From assembly GCF_014837055.1 (NCBI RefSeq), contig NZ_JACSPQ010000002.1, forward strand, positions 1 through 64,000: a stretch of 64,000 nt of DNA. The letters run 5' to 3'. A program made the translations under genes and the position numbers. Origin of the DNA: Phocaeicola faecium. GTDB taxonomy: Bacteria > Bacteroidota > Bacteroidia > Bacteroidales > Bacteroidaceae. This document shows, one piece after another, positions 1-9,173 of this stretch (within the stretch, counting starts at the first letter, position 1; each line of letters starts with the position of its first letter). Below the pieces are notes generated by a model that worked only from the letters and a program-made list of their open reading frames with translations, had not been told where the DNA came from and did no database searches.

Positions 1-15
1 AGTAGGTCGCCGCCG
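1..15 (+). rRNA. rrf: 5S rRNA, 3' end only
   Basis: The first bases (AGTAGGTCGCCGCC) match the conserved 3' end of Bacteroidales 5S rRNA, and a strong intrinsic terminator follows 10 bases later. The rest of the gene and the rRNA operon lie upstream of the window. This rests on recognising a short conserved tail, so the call is probable rather than certain. Confidence 0.65.
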
Positions 16-24
16 TTTTGACAG

Positions 25-75
25 GGCAGAGTTCCGGTGGGTGTAGAAACCCCGATGCGAACTCTGCCTTTTTTT
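25..75 (+). terminator. rRNA operon terminator
   Basis: Ten-base perfect arms (GGCAGAGTTC at 25-34, GAACTCTGCC at 59-68) enclose a second small stem and are followed by seven T. This is a classic intrinsic terminator placed directly after the 5S rRNA end. Confidence 0.9.
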
Positions 76-113
76 ATGCCCCCGCGCGGGCAATGATAAG
101 GGGAGCACAAGAA

Positions 114-143
114 AAAAGCCATCCTGTGAACAAGATGGCTTTT
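114..143 (-). terminator. Terminator of the nucleoside kinase gene
   Basis: Inverted repeat AAAAGCCATC / GATGGCTTTT around a 10-base loop, read on the minus strand with a T-rich tail. It lies 14 bases past the kinase stop codon. Confidence 0.85.
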
Positions 144-156
144 GTAGTAATTAAGT

Positions 157-1821
157 TTAATATCTGAAACTGCTTCCGCCCAAAAATTCGCGTAGAAGGG
201 AAGTTGGAGGAAGCTCCTTATCTTGTAGCGACGTAAAGTAAGATAAGAATTTCAGGAGTCGGTGGGCTTCTGAATATTCGGGACAGTTATTGGGTACTTT
301 GCGCAAAATGGGTTCCGCATATTCTTTCATGACAGCAAGTTCGAACAATAAGGCCGAATTAAACATCGTATCTGCGTATTCTTGGTAAGGAAATATCCAT
401 TTATCTTCTCCTGCACGGACACTTGGCCAGCGTGCGATAGTTTCCTCTGCCGAGTAATTTCTGTATTTATAATCGCGGATAATTCGCCTTAATAATCGGT
501 TGTCAGTTGTTGGAATATAGTTATGATTGTCTAATAAGATTGTAGTAAGAGCAGATACATAAATCTTATATTTGCTTTCAGCCGGAATATTGGGAGTCAG
601 TGCAGGATTTAAGGCATGAATCCCTTCAAGTATTAAAACCATGTGGTCGTCGATGCGAAGTTTTTTTCCGCTCCATTCTCTTTTACCGGTTACGAAGTTA
701 AAACGTGGTAGTTCCACTTCTTTTCCTTCAAGTAGTTCTTTTAGCTGCTCTTCAAAGAACGGTAAATCCAGCGCATAAAACGATTCAAAATCATGTTTCC
801 CATCTATTCCGAGCGGAGTTTCCTCCCGGTTGACGAAATAATCATCCAGTGAAATAGGATAAGGCCTTATTCCGTTTGTCATCAGCTGAATGCTAAGTCT
901 TTTACTGAAAGTCGTTTTCCCGGAAGAAGAAGGTCCTGAAATTAATACTAACTTAACCCGCTCCCCGTTTTGGTTACGCGAAGTAATCTCATCGGCTATT
1001 TGGGCTATTTTCTTTTCCTGAAGCGCTTCCGATACATTTATCAGGTCGGTAGCCAGTCCTTTGTTGCAAGCGATGTTGAAATCTCCTACGGTACTGATAC
1101 CCAATATCCGGTTCCAGCGCTGGTATTCTTGAAAGACTTCCAGCATTTTTTCCTGTTTTACCACTTCTTCCAGCTTGTTGGGATTCTCCCGGTTCGGGAT
1201 GCGCAGCAATAAGCCGTCGTAGTATTTTACGATGTCGAACAGCTGAATATATCCTGTGCTGGGAACCAGACTGCCGTAATAATAGTCTACCGTGTCTCCT
1301 AAGCGGTAGTAATATGAATAAAGCTGACCGGAAGTTTCCAGCAGTTTTGCTTTGTCTAACATGCCATGCTGCCGGAACAGGCGGACTATATCGTCAGTGT
1401 GCGACTCCGTGCGTTGAAAGGGAATATCCTCGTCGATGATTTCCTGCATTTTTTGTTTGATACGTTTCACATCATCTAATCCGATGCTGCGGTCAAGATG
1501 CAGGTTGCAATAATATCCTTTCGATACGGGATGTTCTAACGATATGCTTCCTTCGGGGTAAAGCTCTTCTACCGCCTTAACCAAAATGAAGCAGAGCGAA
1601 CGTACATACGTACGCATACCCGAAGCGCTGGTAATGTCTAAAAACTCTACATCCTTATTATAATATACTCTGAAGTCAAGGCTTTCTACTTTGTTGTTTA
1701 CTTTTGCACTTACCGTGCCGTAAGGCATCTGCAAGTCGAAACCTTTATAGATTTCTAATAATGATATTCCTTCGGGGAAATCTTTGAAGGAATTGGTGTT
1801 TTTGCAATATATCCGTACCAT
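157..1821 (-). CDS. udk: Nucleoside (uridine-type) kinase with TGS/SAD-like N-terminal region
   Basis: A 554-residue protein. The C-terminal half is a phosphoribulokinase/uridine kinase P-loop domain with Walker A GPSSSGKTT at about residues 296-304 and a downstream ISLDDYF motif typical of uridine kinases. The N-terminal half resembles the TGS plus second-additional-domain region of threonyl-tRNA synthetase, an arrangement known in Bacteroidota and Firmicutes nucleoside kinases of about 550 residues. Its role is probably phosphorylation of a nucleoside in pyrimidine salvage; the exact substrate cannot be read from sequence. The gene stands alone, with its own terminator, between the rRNA operon end and gyrB. 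No TAnnTTTG box was seen upstream. The symbol udk is a family label, not proof of uridine specificity. Confidence 0.85.
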   Translation of the reverse strand: MVRIYCKNTNSFKDFPEGISLLEIYKGFDLQMPYGTVSAKVNNKVESLDFRVYYNKDVEFLDITSASGMRTYVRSLCFILVKAVEELYPEGSISLEHPVSKGYYCNLHLDRSIGLDDVKRIKQKMQEIIDEDIPFQRTESHTDDIVRLFRQHGMLDKAKLLETSGQLYSYYYRLGDTVDYYYGSLVPSTGYIQLFDIVKYYDGLLLRIPNRENPNKLEEVVKQEKMLEVFQEYQRWNRILGISTVGDFNIACNKGLATDLINVSEALQEKKIAQIADEITSRNQNGERVKLVLISGPSSSGKTTFSKRLSIQLMTNGIRPYPISLDDYFVNREETPLGIDGKHDFESFYALDLPFFEEQLKELLEGKEVELPRFNFVTGKREWSGKKLRIDDHMVLILEGIHALNPALTPNIPAESKYKIYVSALTTILLDNHNYIPTTDNRLLRRIIRDYKYRNYSAEETIARWPSVRAGEDKWIFPYQEYADTMFNSALLFELAVMKEYAEPILRKVPNNCPEYSEAHRLLKFLSYFTSLQDKELPPTSLLREFLGGSSFRY

Positions 1822-1966
1822 AATATATATGTTTATCCGGTGATTAATCAGTGCTTAATTTACTTATTAAAACAATCGGGGGATTCATTCGTACGGAATA
1901 AATAACAGAAGCGAGTGGTTTTTATGGTTTTTTAATCTTGGGATGCAGGGAAAGAGGAGATAAGAA

Positions 1967-2004
1967 AGACGGGGTGATTTCCGGTTATCGGAATCACCCC
2001 GTCT
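1967..2004 (-). terminator. gyrB terminator
   Basis: Long stem AGACGGGGTGATT with CCG / CGG continuation around a 5-base loop, T-rich on the minus strand after the stem. It lies 40 bases downstream of the gyrB stop. The rest of 1822-2043 shows nothing else recognisable. Confidence 0.85.
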
Positions 2005-2043
2005 ATATGAATAATCTGAACTTATCTGTAAGTTAAGAAGAAA

Positions 2044-4011
<1,968 letters not shown>

Positions 4012-4034
4012 TTATAACTTCTATTTTTAGCGTT

Positions 4035-4042
4035 CAAAGTTA
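4035..4042 (-). promoter_or_regulatory. gyrB -7 promoter box
   Basis: Reads TAACTTTG on the minus strand, matching the Bacteroidota -7 consensus TAnnTTTG, 26 bases upstream of the gyrB ATG. No clear -33 TTTG was found at the usual distance. Confidence 0.6.
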
Positions 4043-4129
4043 CTAAAAATACTTCGTTTTCCGAAGTGGTTCGATAAAAATTCAACTTCTATAAGTTTAT
4101 TTCAATATCGTATCGGCGGATAAAAAATT

Positions 4130-4166
4130 AAGGTCTGTCGGCGAGAGCGTTTTGCCGACAGACCTT
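4130..4166 (-). terminator. Terminator after the Cys-rich peptide gene
   Basis: Perfect 13-base arms (AAGGTCTGTCGGC / GCCGACAGACCTT) with an 11-base loop; on the minus strand the stem is followed by AATTTTTTAT. It closes the two-gene PqqD-like/Cys-rich operon. Confidence 0.9.
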
Positions 4167-4224
4167 TGCGTATGGAAAAGACCTTCCTTGGAAAGTGTCT
4201 TTGGGGGATTTTCGTTAGGTTTGT

Positions 4225-4665
4225 TTAGGATGCGTTCGGGCGAGTGACATCGGTTCCTATAACTCGTCCCTGATGATGCCAAACTCTCCCGTCAGCAGCT
4301 GATGTTGTCCAATAGATGTAACTGCCTGCACCTACTTCACTGATGCTTTTTATTGTGGAATAAGTGGCATCCGTATAAACGGTACATTCCAAAGTACCTA
4401 AACCATCAGTACCTATTTCAGTCATGCCTTCAGCAATCCCATCGTTATTAGAGTCTTGCACAACTTGATTGCTGCTGTTTCCGCAGTGAGCCCCATCATG
4501 TGTACAGCCCAAAGCATACCATGTTTCCCACCGAGACGGTCCATGACTTTTTTCGTAGCTATTTGCTGCATCTACGCTGCAAGCAACTCCCCAACATACT
4601 GCTATATACTCATCGGGAACAAATGTTTCAATCTCCGTTCTGGGTGTAATCCATTTTGTTTTCAT
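4225..4665 (-). CDS. Cysteine-rich protein, candidate RiPP-like precursor
   Basis: A 146-residue protein of unknown function, with no signal peptide or membrane segment. It opens with a short leader-like stretch (MKTKWITPRTEIETFVPDEY) and then AVCWGVACS. It carries five cysteines (CWGVAC, CTHDGAHC, ECTV) and ends in a region rich in Ser, Gly, Thr and aromatic residues. Its ATG overlaps the stop of the upstream PqqD-like gene (ATGA) and is preceded by a strong Shine-Dalgarno GGAGGAG, unusual in Bacteroidota, where such sites are rare. I recall similar unnamed Bacteroides proteins with an N-terminal EY-I/V-A-x-C motif, but cannot name the family. The idea that it is a modified-peptide precursor is inference from its coupling to a PqqD-like protein; no radical SAM enzyme, protease or exporter lies nearby. 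Confidence 0.7.
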   Translation of the reverse strand: MKTKWITPRTEIETFVPDEYIAVCWGVACSVDAANSYEKSHGPSRWETWYALGCTHDGAHCGNSSNQVVQDSNNDGIAEGMTEIGTDGLGTLECTVYTDATYSTIKSISEVGAGSYIYWTTSAADGRVWHHQGRVIGTDVTRPNAS

Positions 4666-5075
4666 GATTTCTCCTCCGTTATAAAGTTATATTGAACATA
4701 ATCGTTTACGAAACATCTGATTTCATTCTCCATGCTTCCGTCCTCATCATCGTGTGCAGCGCGGGCTTTCGCAAGAACCTGAGGGATGGTAGACGGCGTT
4801 TCAAACTGTTTCCACAGAAACTCCGCCGTGGGGTTAAGCGTTATCAGTGCGTTGATGTCTATTTCGAAGTTGGTGGGAACTAATACGCATTCGTCTCCCA
4901 CCTTGCGCATAATCAGATTCGGATTGGCTTTATACACTTTGGCATACTCTATTTCTTTGCTTTTTTGCATGTATAAAGCAAACTCATTGTCAGAGAGAGG
5001 AATGAGTTGGGCGTTCGACAAACTTCCCATGTTGGGAAGAATGTACAACTTAGGTTTTCGGTAAATTCGTTTCAT
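4662..5075 (-). CDS. PqqD-like (RiPP recognition element) protein
   Basis: A 137-residue protein. Residues about 50-132 fit the PqqD fold: a two-strand start (NPNLIMRKVGDECVLVPTN), the typical LITLNPTAEFLWKQF helix, and a final VNDYVQYNFI helix. PqqD domains bind leader peptides of ribosomally made, modified peptides. About 50 residues precede the domain and match nothing I know. The gene is the first of a two-gene operon, overlapping the Cys-rich protein by four bases and closed by a terminator; a -7 box lies about 118 bases upstream. Unlike PqqD in the pqq or sactipeptide clusters, no partner radical SAM enzyme is adjacent, so it is an orphan or works in trans. The domain call is good; its role is unproven. 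Confidence 0.75.
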   Translation of the reverse strand: MKRIYRKPKLYILPNMGSLSNAQLIPLSDNEFALYMQKSKEIEYAKVYKANPNLIMRKVGDECVLVPTNFEIDINALITLNPTAEFLWKQFETPSTIPQVLAKARAAHDDEDGSMENEIRCFVNDYVQYNFITEEKS

Positions 5076-5192
5076 GTGCCATACTTTTAAAGGTTTTTGT
5101 TCGTGTCTTTTTCCTACTTTTGTTCTTCATTCATTCCTTTGGCCCATAGCACTTTTAAAAGCTGCCTATTTAGTATTAGTTGTTTATCTTTG

Positions 5193-5206
5193 CAAATTTA
5201 AATTTG
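5193..5206. promoter_or_regulatory. Palindromic -7 box (possible divergent promoter)
   Basis: CAAATTTAAATTTG is a perfect 14-base palindrome and holds TAAATTTG on both strands (5193-5200 minus, 5199-5206 plus). The minus copy would serve the PqqD-like operon; the plus copy would face the structured intergenic element. No -33 box is clear on either side. Confidence 0.5.
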
Positions 5207-5268
5207 TACAGATTCGACAAGTGTTAACAGATGTAAAGCATACGTAAATTTGCTTACATAACAAATAA

Positions 5269-5356
5269 GAAGCTGTTTTGAATTTACTGCCCGTGCACAC
5301 ACGAAAACGGGTACATCAAGCAAGAAAAACTTTTTGTAGAGACTCAAAACAGTTTC
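5269..5356. other. Structured intergenic inverted repeat in the 5076-5430 gap
   Basis: Thirteen-base outer arms (5269-5281 and 5344-5356, one mismatch, core CTGTTTTGA) enclose an inner stem CCCGT / ACGGG (5290-5294, 5307-5311) and an AAAAAC-TTTTT palindrome near 5325-5336. The nesting suggests a folded RNA or a remnant of a small inverted-repeat element. The rest of the gap between the PqqD-like gene and the GNAT gene shows no coding potential. Confidence 0.5.
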
Positions 5357-5430
5357 AAAGACAAGAAAATAGCCGGGAGTAGTTATCCGCCTGTGTCAGG
5401 AAATAGGATGTATTCCAGAAAGAAATAGAA

Positions 5431-5973
5431 TCAGTTCAAACCGAACGCATCGGGGTAATGCACCATTCCGCTTATCCCGTTCAGCCCGTTTGCTTTCAGT
5501 TCCATCGCCATGCAACATGCGTCGAGGGCATCGAATGGGAACTTAATGCCGAATGCCGATGCCTTTTTATAGCCAAACCTCGGATAATAATCTTCATGCC
5601 CAAGCAGCAGTACGCCGCCATAGCCTAACGCCGCCGCTCTTTGGTGGGCTTCACGAAGAAGCATTCCGCCGATTCCCCGCCTTTGAAATTCAGGCAATAC
5701 AGACAGAGGGGCGACAGACAAGACTGTATGCGTGCCGTTGGCGGATACGATTGTTACTTTCGACAGCAAAACGTGTCCCACGATTTTTTTGTCACCCGTT
5801 TCGGCCACTAAAGACAGCTCCGGAATGTAAGCGTCCGATTGCCGAAGCCGTTCCACCAAGATGTGTTCCGTGTGGTCGCTTTCTGGCATGTTACCGAACG
5901 CAAGGCGTACCACTTCTTCTACTTGTCCGAAATCTTTTTCCGTTTCTTGCCTGATTAGGATAGAATCATTCAT
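5431..5973 (-). CDS. GNAT-family N-acetyltransferase
   Basis: A 180-residue protein of the GNAT superfamily, resembling the YhbS-like group. The acetyl-CoA-binding motif A is visible as LSVLPEFQRRGIGGMLLREAH (Q/RxxGxG/A pattern), followed by the LLLGHEDYYPRFGYKKAS block common in this group. It transfers an acetyl group from acetyl-CoA to an unknown amine. The start MNDSILIRQ fits the usual beginning of the family. It lies downstream of the rpmH terminator and a copy of the 22-bp-phased repeat, so it is probably transcribed alone. Confidence 0.85.
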   Translation of the reverse strand: MNDSILIRQETEKDFGQVEEVVRLAFGNMPESDHTEHILVERLRQSDAYIPELSLVAETGDKKIVGHVLLSKVTIVSANGTHTVLSVAPLSVLPEFQRRGIGGMLLREAHQRAAALGYGGVLLLGHEDYYPRFGYKKASAFGIKFPFDALDACCMAMELKANGLNGISGMVHYPDAFGLN

Positions 5974-6042
5974 TGTTTTTTTAAGTTAATCTGTTTTTAC
6001 TGCCGGAGGGTGTCGTTTAAACGTGATCCGGCTTGGCGGGAA

Positions 6043-6135
6043 GCCTGAAAACGCTACCCATAGAACGGGGCAACCGTATGGGTAGAACCGGGTAACTCTA
6101 CCGTTAGGAACAGCCAACGCTAACGGTAGCGTTTT
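6043..6135. repeat. 22-bp-phased palindrome element, copy 1
   Basis: Four decamers start at 6054, 6076, 6098 and 6120, exactly 22 bases apart: CTACCCATAG, GTATGGGTAG, CTACCGTTAG, CTAACGGTAG. The left edge is GCCTGAAAACG and the right edge GTAGCGTTTT. It lies between the GNAT gene and the rpmH terminator. Confidence 0.9.
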
Positions 6136-6160
6136 GGGGGGCTGTGGCGGCGGTAAAAAA

Positions 6161-6201
6161 CAAAAGCCGCAAAGACGTTGTTTTTATCTTTGCGGCTTTT
6201 G
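6161..6201 (-). terminator. rpmH terminator
   Basis: Perfect arms CAAAAGCCGCAAAGA / TCTTTGCGGCTTTTG, with a run of T on the minus strand within and after the stem. It lies just past the rpmH stop. Confidence 0.9.
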
Positions 6202-6226
6202 TCTTATTTTCTTTCCTGAGAGAATC

Positions 6227-6388
6227 TTACGCTTTAACGCCGTTGTATTCGTCAGATACGGTCAGTTTCTTACGACCTTTTGCGCGGCGTGCAGCCAATA
6301 CTCGGCGACCGTTTGCAGTAGCCATTCTTTCACGGAAACCGTGTTTGTTTCTTCTCTTTCTGTTCGAAGGTTGATAAGTTCTTTTCAT
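6227..6388 (-). CDS. rpmH: 50S ribosomal protein L34
   Basis: A 53-residue basic protein beginning [18 protein letters not shown], the hallmark of L34, with the usual [22 protein letters not shown] core. It is a component of the large ribosomal subunit. The C-terminal SDEYNGVKA tail is longer than in E. coli, as is usual in Bacteroidota. A -7 box lies 44 bases upstream and a strong terminator follows. The gene faces away from efp across a divergent promoter region. There is no rnpA neighbour, unlike in many other phyla. Confidence 0.97.
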   Translation of the reverse strand: MKRTYQPSNRKRRNKHGFRERMATANGRRVLAARRAKGRKKLTVSDEYNGVKA

Positions 6389-6431
6389 TGTTCGTATATG
6401 TTTTATGTTATTATTCTAAGCGTTCGGGCTG

Positions 6432-6439
6432 CAAAATTA
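6432..6439 (-). promoter_or_regulatory. rpmH -7 promoter box
   Basis: TAATTTTG on the minus strand, matching TAnnTTTG, 44 bases before the rpmH ATG. Confidence 0.6.
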
Positions 6440-6489
6440 GTGACTTTTTTTAAATAAACCAATAGCTAATTCATTTTTAGACAAATCTT

Positions 6490-6521
6490 TTTGTGTTTTT
6501 TCGTGATTTCAATTAATTTTG
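6490..6521 (+). promoter_or_regulatory. efp promoter, -33 and -7 boxes
   Basis: TTTG at 6490-6493, a 20-base spacer, and TAATTTTG at 6514-6521: a textbook Bacteroidota housekeeping promoter. The predicted leader to the efp ATG is about 53 bases. Confidence 0.8.
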
Positions 6522-6579
6522 CATCCGAATTGTTGTCGACGAATCTATAATTACACATAATAATAAAGAATACAACATT

Positions 6580-7146
6580 ATGATTAATGCTCAAGACATT
6601 AAAATCGGAACCGCTATCCGCATGGATGGCAAATTATACTTTTGTATCGATTTCTTGCATGTAAAACCGGGAAAGGGTAACACGTTCATGCGTACGAAGC
6701 TGAAAGACGTAGTTGACGGATACGTGTTGGAACGCCGTTTCAACATCGGTGAAAAACTGGAAGACGTGCGCGTAGAACGCCGTCCGTACCAATATCTGTA
6801 TAAAGAAGGTGATGATTATATCTTCATGAACCAAGAAACGTTCGAACAAGTGCCCATCGCTCATGACCAAATCGAAGGCGTTGACTTCCTGAAAGAAGAA
6901 ATGGTGGTAGACGTTGTGTCTGACGCTTCTACTGAAACAATCCTGTATGCCGAACTGCCGGTTAAGGTTCAGCTGAAGGTTACTTACACCGAACCGGGAC
7001 TGAAAGGCGATACGGCTACCAATGCCACGAAACCTGCAACCGTAGAAACCGGTGCAACGGTACGTGTTCCGCTGTTCATCAACCAAGATGAAATCATCGA
7101 AGTAGACACACGCGACGGTTCATACGTAGGCCGTGTAAAGGCGTGA
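6580..7146 (+). CDS. efp: Elongation factor P
   Basis: A 188-residue, full-length EF-P that relieves ribosome stalling at polyproline stretches. The N-terminal KOW-like domain shows the loop HVKPGKGNTF, whose tip lysine is the position modified in several bacteria. The middle and C-terminal OB domains follow, with the signature KVTYTEPGLKGDTATNATKPATVETGATVRVPLF. The start is the Met of MINAQDIKIG, downstream of a canonical promoter. It is a single-gene transcript ended by a branched terminator. Confidence 0.97.
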   Translation: MINAQDIKIGTAIRMDGKLYFCIDFLHVKPGKGNTFMRTKLKDVVDGYVLERRFNIGEKLEDVRVERRPYQYLYKEGDDYIFMNQETFEQVPIAHDQIEGVDFLKEEMVVDVVSDASTETILYAELPVKVQLKVTYTEPGLKGDTATNATKPATVETGATVRVPLFINQDEIIEVDTRDGSYVGRVKA

Positions 7147-7198
7147 TGAAATACTAACCGGCATCGTGCGCCACTTGTGCGCACCCCGCCGTAACAAG

Positions 7199-7265
7199 GA
7201 CGCGGATTAGCGCGGTAACGACAGACTTTTCCGTCTGTGAAGCCGGCGTTAATCCGCGTCTTTTT
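7199..7265 (+). terminator. Branched terminator of efp
   Basis: Outer arms GACGCGGATTA (7199-7209) and TAATCCGCGTC (7250-7260) enclose an inner hairpin ACAGAC-TTTTCC-GTCTGT, with five T after the outer stem. Confidence 0.85.
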
Positions 7266-7290
7266 GCATTCTTTCCGTGCTTATCAAGCC

Positions 7291-7376
7291 CGCCTGAACG
7301 CTACCGCTTGCGTTCCATTACGCTACCGCAAGCGCAGATGAAAACTACCGCTTGCGTTCCATCGTCCTACGGCTTG
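7291..7376. repeat. 22-bp-phased palindrome element, copy 2
   Basis: Decamers start at 7301, 7323, 7345 and 7367, exactly 22 bases apart: CTACCGCTTG, CTACCGCAAG, CTACCGCTTG, CTACGGCTTG. This copy uses only the GCTTG/GCAAG variants, unlike the others. It fills most of the gap between the efp terminator and the glycosyltransferase promoter. Confidence 0.85.
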
Positions 7377-7418
7377 TATTTTTCCGCCTTCCGATTCGTT
7401 TATTACGCGGCTTTTCGC

Positions 7419-7426
7419 TATTTTTG
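7419..7426 (+). promoter_or_regulatory. -7 box of the glycosyltransferase-radC operon
   Basis: TATTTTTG matches TAnnTTTG, 29 bases before the ATG. Confidence 0.55.
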
Positions 7427-7455
7427 TCCGGTAATGTTTTAAGAAAAAATACCCC

Positions 7456-8445
7456 ATGCGATATTCCGTTATTGTTCCCGTATATAACCGTCCCGATGAG
7501 GTGGACGAACTGTTATGCAGCCTGACGAAACAGACCTTTCGTGATTTTGAAGTCATCATTATAGAAGACGGGTCTTCGCTGCCTTGTAAGAATGTGGCAG
7601 AGAAATACCGGGACAGTCTGGATATACATTATTATATGAAGCCGAACTCCGGGCCCGGGCAAACTCGAAACTACGGAGCGGAACGGAGCAATGGTGAATA
7701 TTTGCTGATTTTAGATTCGGATTGCATTTTGCCCGAAGGCTATCTGGCTGCCGTCGAAGCCGAGTTGCAGCGTGAGCCTGCCGATGCTTTCGGAGGTCCC
7801 GACCGCGCCCACGATTCGTTTACCCCCGTACAGAAAGCCATCAACTACGCGATGACCTCTTTCTTTACCACCGGAGGCATACGGGGCGGCAAGAAAAAAA
7901 TGGACAAGTTTTATCCCCGCAGTTTTAACATGGGCGTGCGTACGGAGGTATACCGGGCGTTACACGGATTTTCCGACATGCGTTTTGGCGAAGACATCGA
8001 CTTCAGCATCCGTATTTTCAAAGGCGGATACCGTTGCCGCTTGTTCCCCGAAGCATGGGTGTGGCACAAGCGCCGCACCGACTTCCGCAAGTTTTTCAAA
8101 CAAGTGCATAACTCCGGTATAGCCCGAATCAACCTGTATAAAAAATACCCCGAATCGTTGAAACTCGTCCACCTGCTTCCGGCAGTGTTCACCGTGGGCG
8201 TGGTTTTAATCTTGCTTGCCTCATTGGTTTGTGCATGGAGCCTGACGCTGTTGGCATTGTTTGCATTGATCATCTTTTTGGATGCTTCTTTTCAAAATAA
8301 AAGTATGAAAATAGGTATACTTTCCGTACTTGCCGCGTTTATTCAGTTAACGGGCTACGGGACGGGCTTTCTTCGTGCATGGTGGAAACGCTGTGTGTTA
8401 GGGAAAGACGCCTTTTCCGCTTTTGAAAAGAATTTCTATAAATGA
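7456..8445 (+). CDS. Family 2 glycosyltransferase with C-terminal membrane segments
   Basis: A 329-residue inverting GT-A glycosyltransferase. The N-terminal GT2 domain shows VIVPVYNRPDEVDELLCSL, the nucleotide-binding IIEDGSS and the metal-binding LILDSDC (a DxD-like motif). The acceptor-side GEDIDFSIR (ED motif) lies at about residues 176-184. Two or more hydrophobic segments after residue 235 (VFTVGVVLILLASLVCAWSL and onward) suggest membrane attachment. It probably adds a sugar to a cell-surface glycan; donor and acceptor are unknown. The stop overlaps the radC start by four bases (ATGA), so the two are translationally coupled, although no functional link is known. Confidence 0.88.
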   Translation: MRYSVIVPVYNRPDEVDELLCSLTKQTFRDFEVIIIEDGSSLPCKNVAEKYRDSLDIHYYMKPNSGPGQTRNYGAERSNGEYLLILDSDCILPEGYLAAVEAELQREPADAFGGPDRAHDSFTPVQKAINYAMTSFFTTGGIRGGKKKMDKFYPRSFNMGVRTEVYRALHGFSDMRFGEDIDFSIRIFKGGYRCRLFPEAWVWHKRRTDFRKFFKQVHNSGIARINLYKKYPESLKLVHLLPAVFTVGVVLILLASLVCAWSLTLLALFALIIFLDASFQNKSMKIGILSVLAAFIQLTGYGTGFLRAWWKRCVLGKDAFSAFEKNFYK

Positions 8446-9131
8446 CGGATAAACTGAATATCAACCAATGGGCGGAAGAAGACCGCCCGCGCGAAAAAAT
8501 GATGCTTCACGGTGCAGCTGCGCTGACCAACGCCGAACTGCTTGCCATCTTGATAGGCTCAGGAAATACCGAGGATACGGCAGTGGAACTCATGAGAAAG
8601 GTATTAGACGGTTGCCGGAACAGTTTGAGCGAATTGGGTAAATGTACGGTCGACGACCTCTGCCGCTACAAAGGCATCGGGCCGGCAAAAGCCGTCACCA
8701 TTCTGGCTGCTTCCGAACTTGGAAAGCGCCGCAAAGAAGAAGAACCCGCCCGGAGGAAACAAATCCGCTGTTCCACGGATATTTACGACTGGTTTCATCC
8801 GCTGATGTGCGACCTTCCGGTGGAAGAATGTTGGATAATGCTGCTCAATCAAGCCTCGAAAGTGATTGATACGGTCCGAATCAGCCGGGGCGGACTGGCA
8901 TCGACGCAGGTAGACGTGCGCTGCATCCTGCGCGAAGCCCTGCTGAAACGCGCCACGGCGTTTGTGCTCTGCCACAACCACCCGTCGGGCAACAGAACTC
9001 CCAGCACAGACGACGACCGCCTTACCCAGTCGGTAGCTGTGGCAAGCAAAACCATGAACATCCGCCTGCTCGACCATCTGATTGTGACAGACGGCGGGTA
9101 TTATAGCTATGCCGATGAAGGCAGGCTTTGA
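8442..9131 (+). CDS. radC: RadC family JAB-domain protein
   Basis: A 229-residue member of the RadC/DUF2466 family, the usual length. It has an N-terminal helix-hairpin-helix-like region (LGKCTVDDLCRYKGIGPAKA) and a C-terminal JAB/MPN domain with the metalloprotease-like motif CHNHPSGNRTPSTDD. Its function is unclear: the old link to DNA repair has been questioned and no peptidase activity is established. It is coupled to the upstream glycosyltransferase by an ATGA overlap. Confidence 0.93.
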   Translation: MTDKLNINQWAEEDRPREKMMLHGAAALTNAELLAILIGSGNTEDTAVELMRKVLDGCRNSLSELGKCTVDDLCRYKGIGPAKAVTILAASELGKRRKEEEPARRKQIRCSTDIYDWFHPLMCDLPVEECWIMLLNQASKVIDTVRISRGGLASTQVDVRCILREALLKRATAFVLCHNHPSGNRTPSTDDDRLTQSVAVASKTMNIRLLDHLIVTDGGYYSYADEGRL

Positions 9132-9156
9132 TATTCAATCTTTTTTATTACATTTG
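9127..9156 (+). promoter_or_regulatory. Promoter of the MIP18/lpxH operon
   Basis: TTTG at 9127-9130, an 18-base spacer and TACATTTG at 9149-9156. The predicted leader is only about 12 bases long. Confidence 0.6.
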
Positions 9157-9173
9157 CAATACAGAATAATATA

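Noticed and set aside
4097-4282. 61-codon minus-strand frame across the operon terminator
   Set aside because: Runs through the terminator hairpin of the Cys-rich gene and overlaps its end in another frame; no sign of coding.
6043-6135. CRISPR-like array at the phased repeats
   Set aside because: Only three or four short units per copy, units in mixed orientation, spacers of 12 bases that are themselves conserved between copies, and no cas genes.
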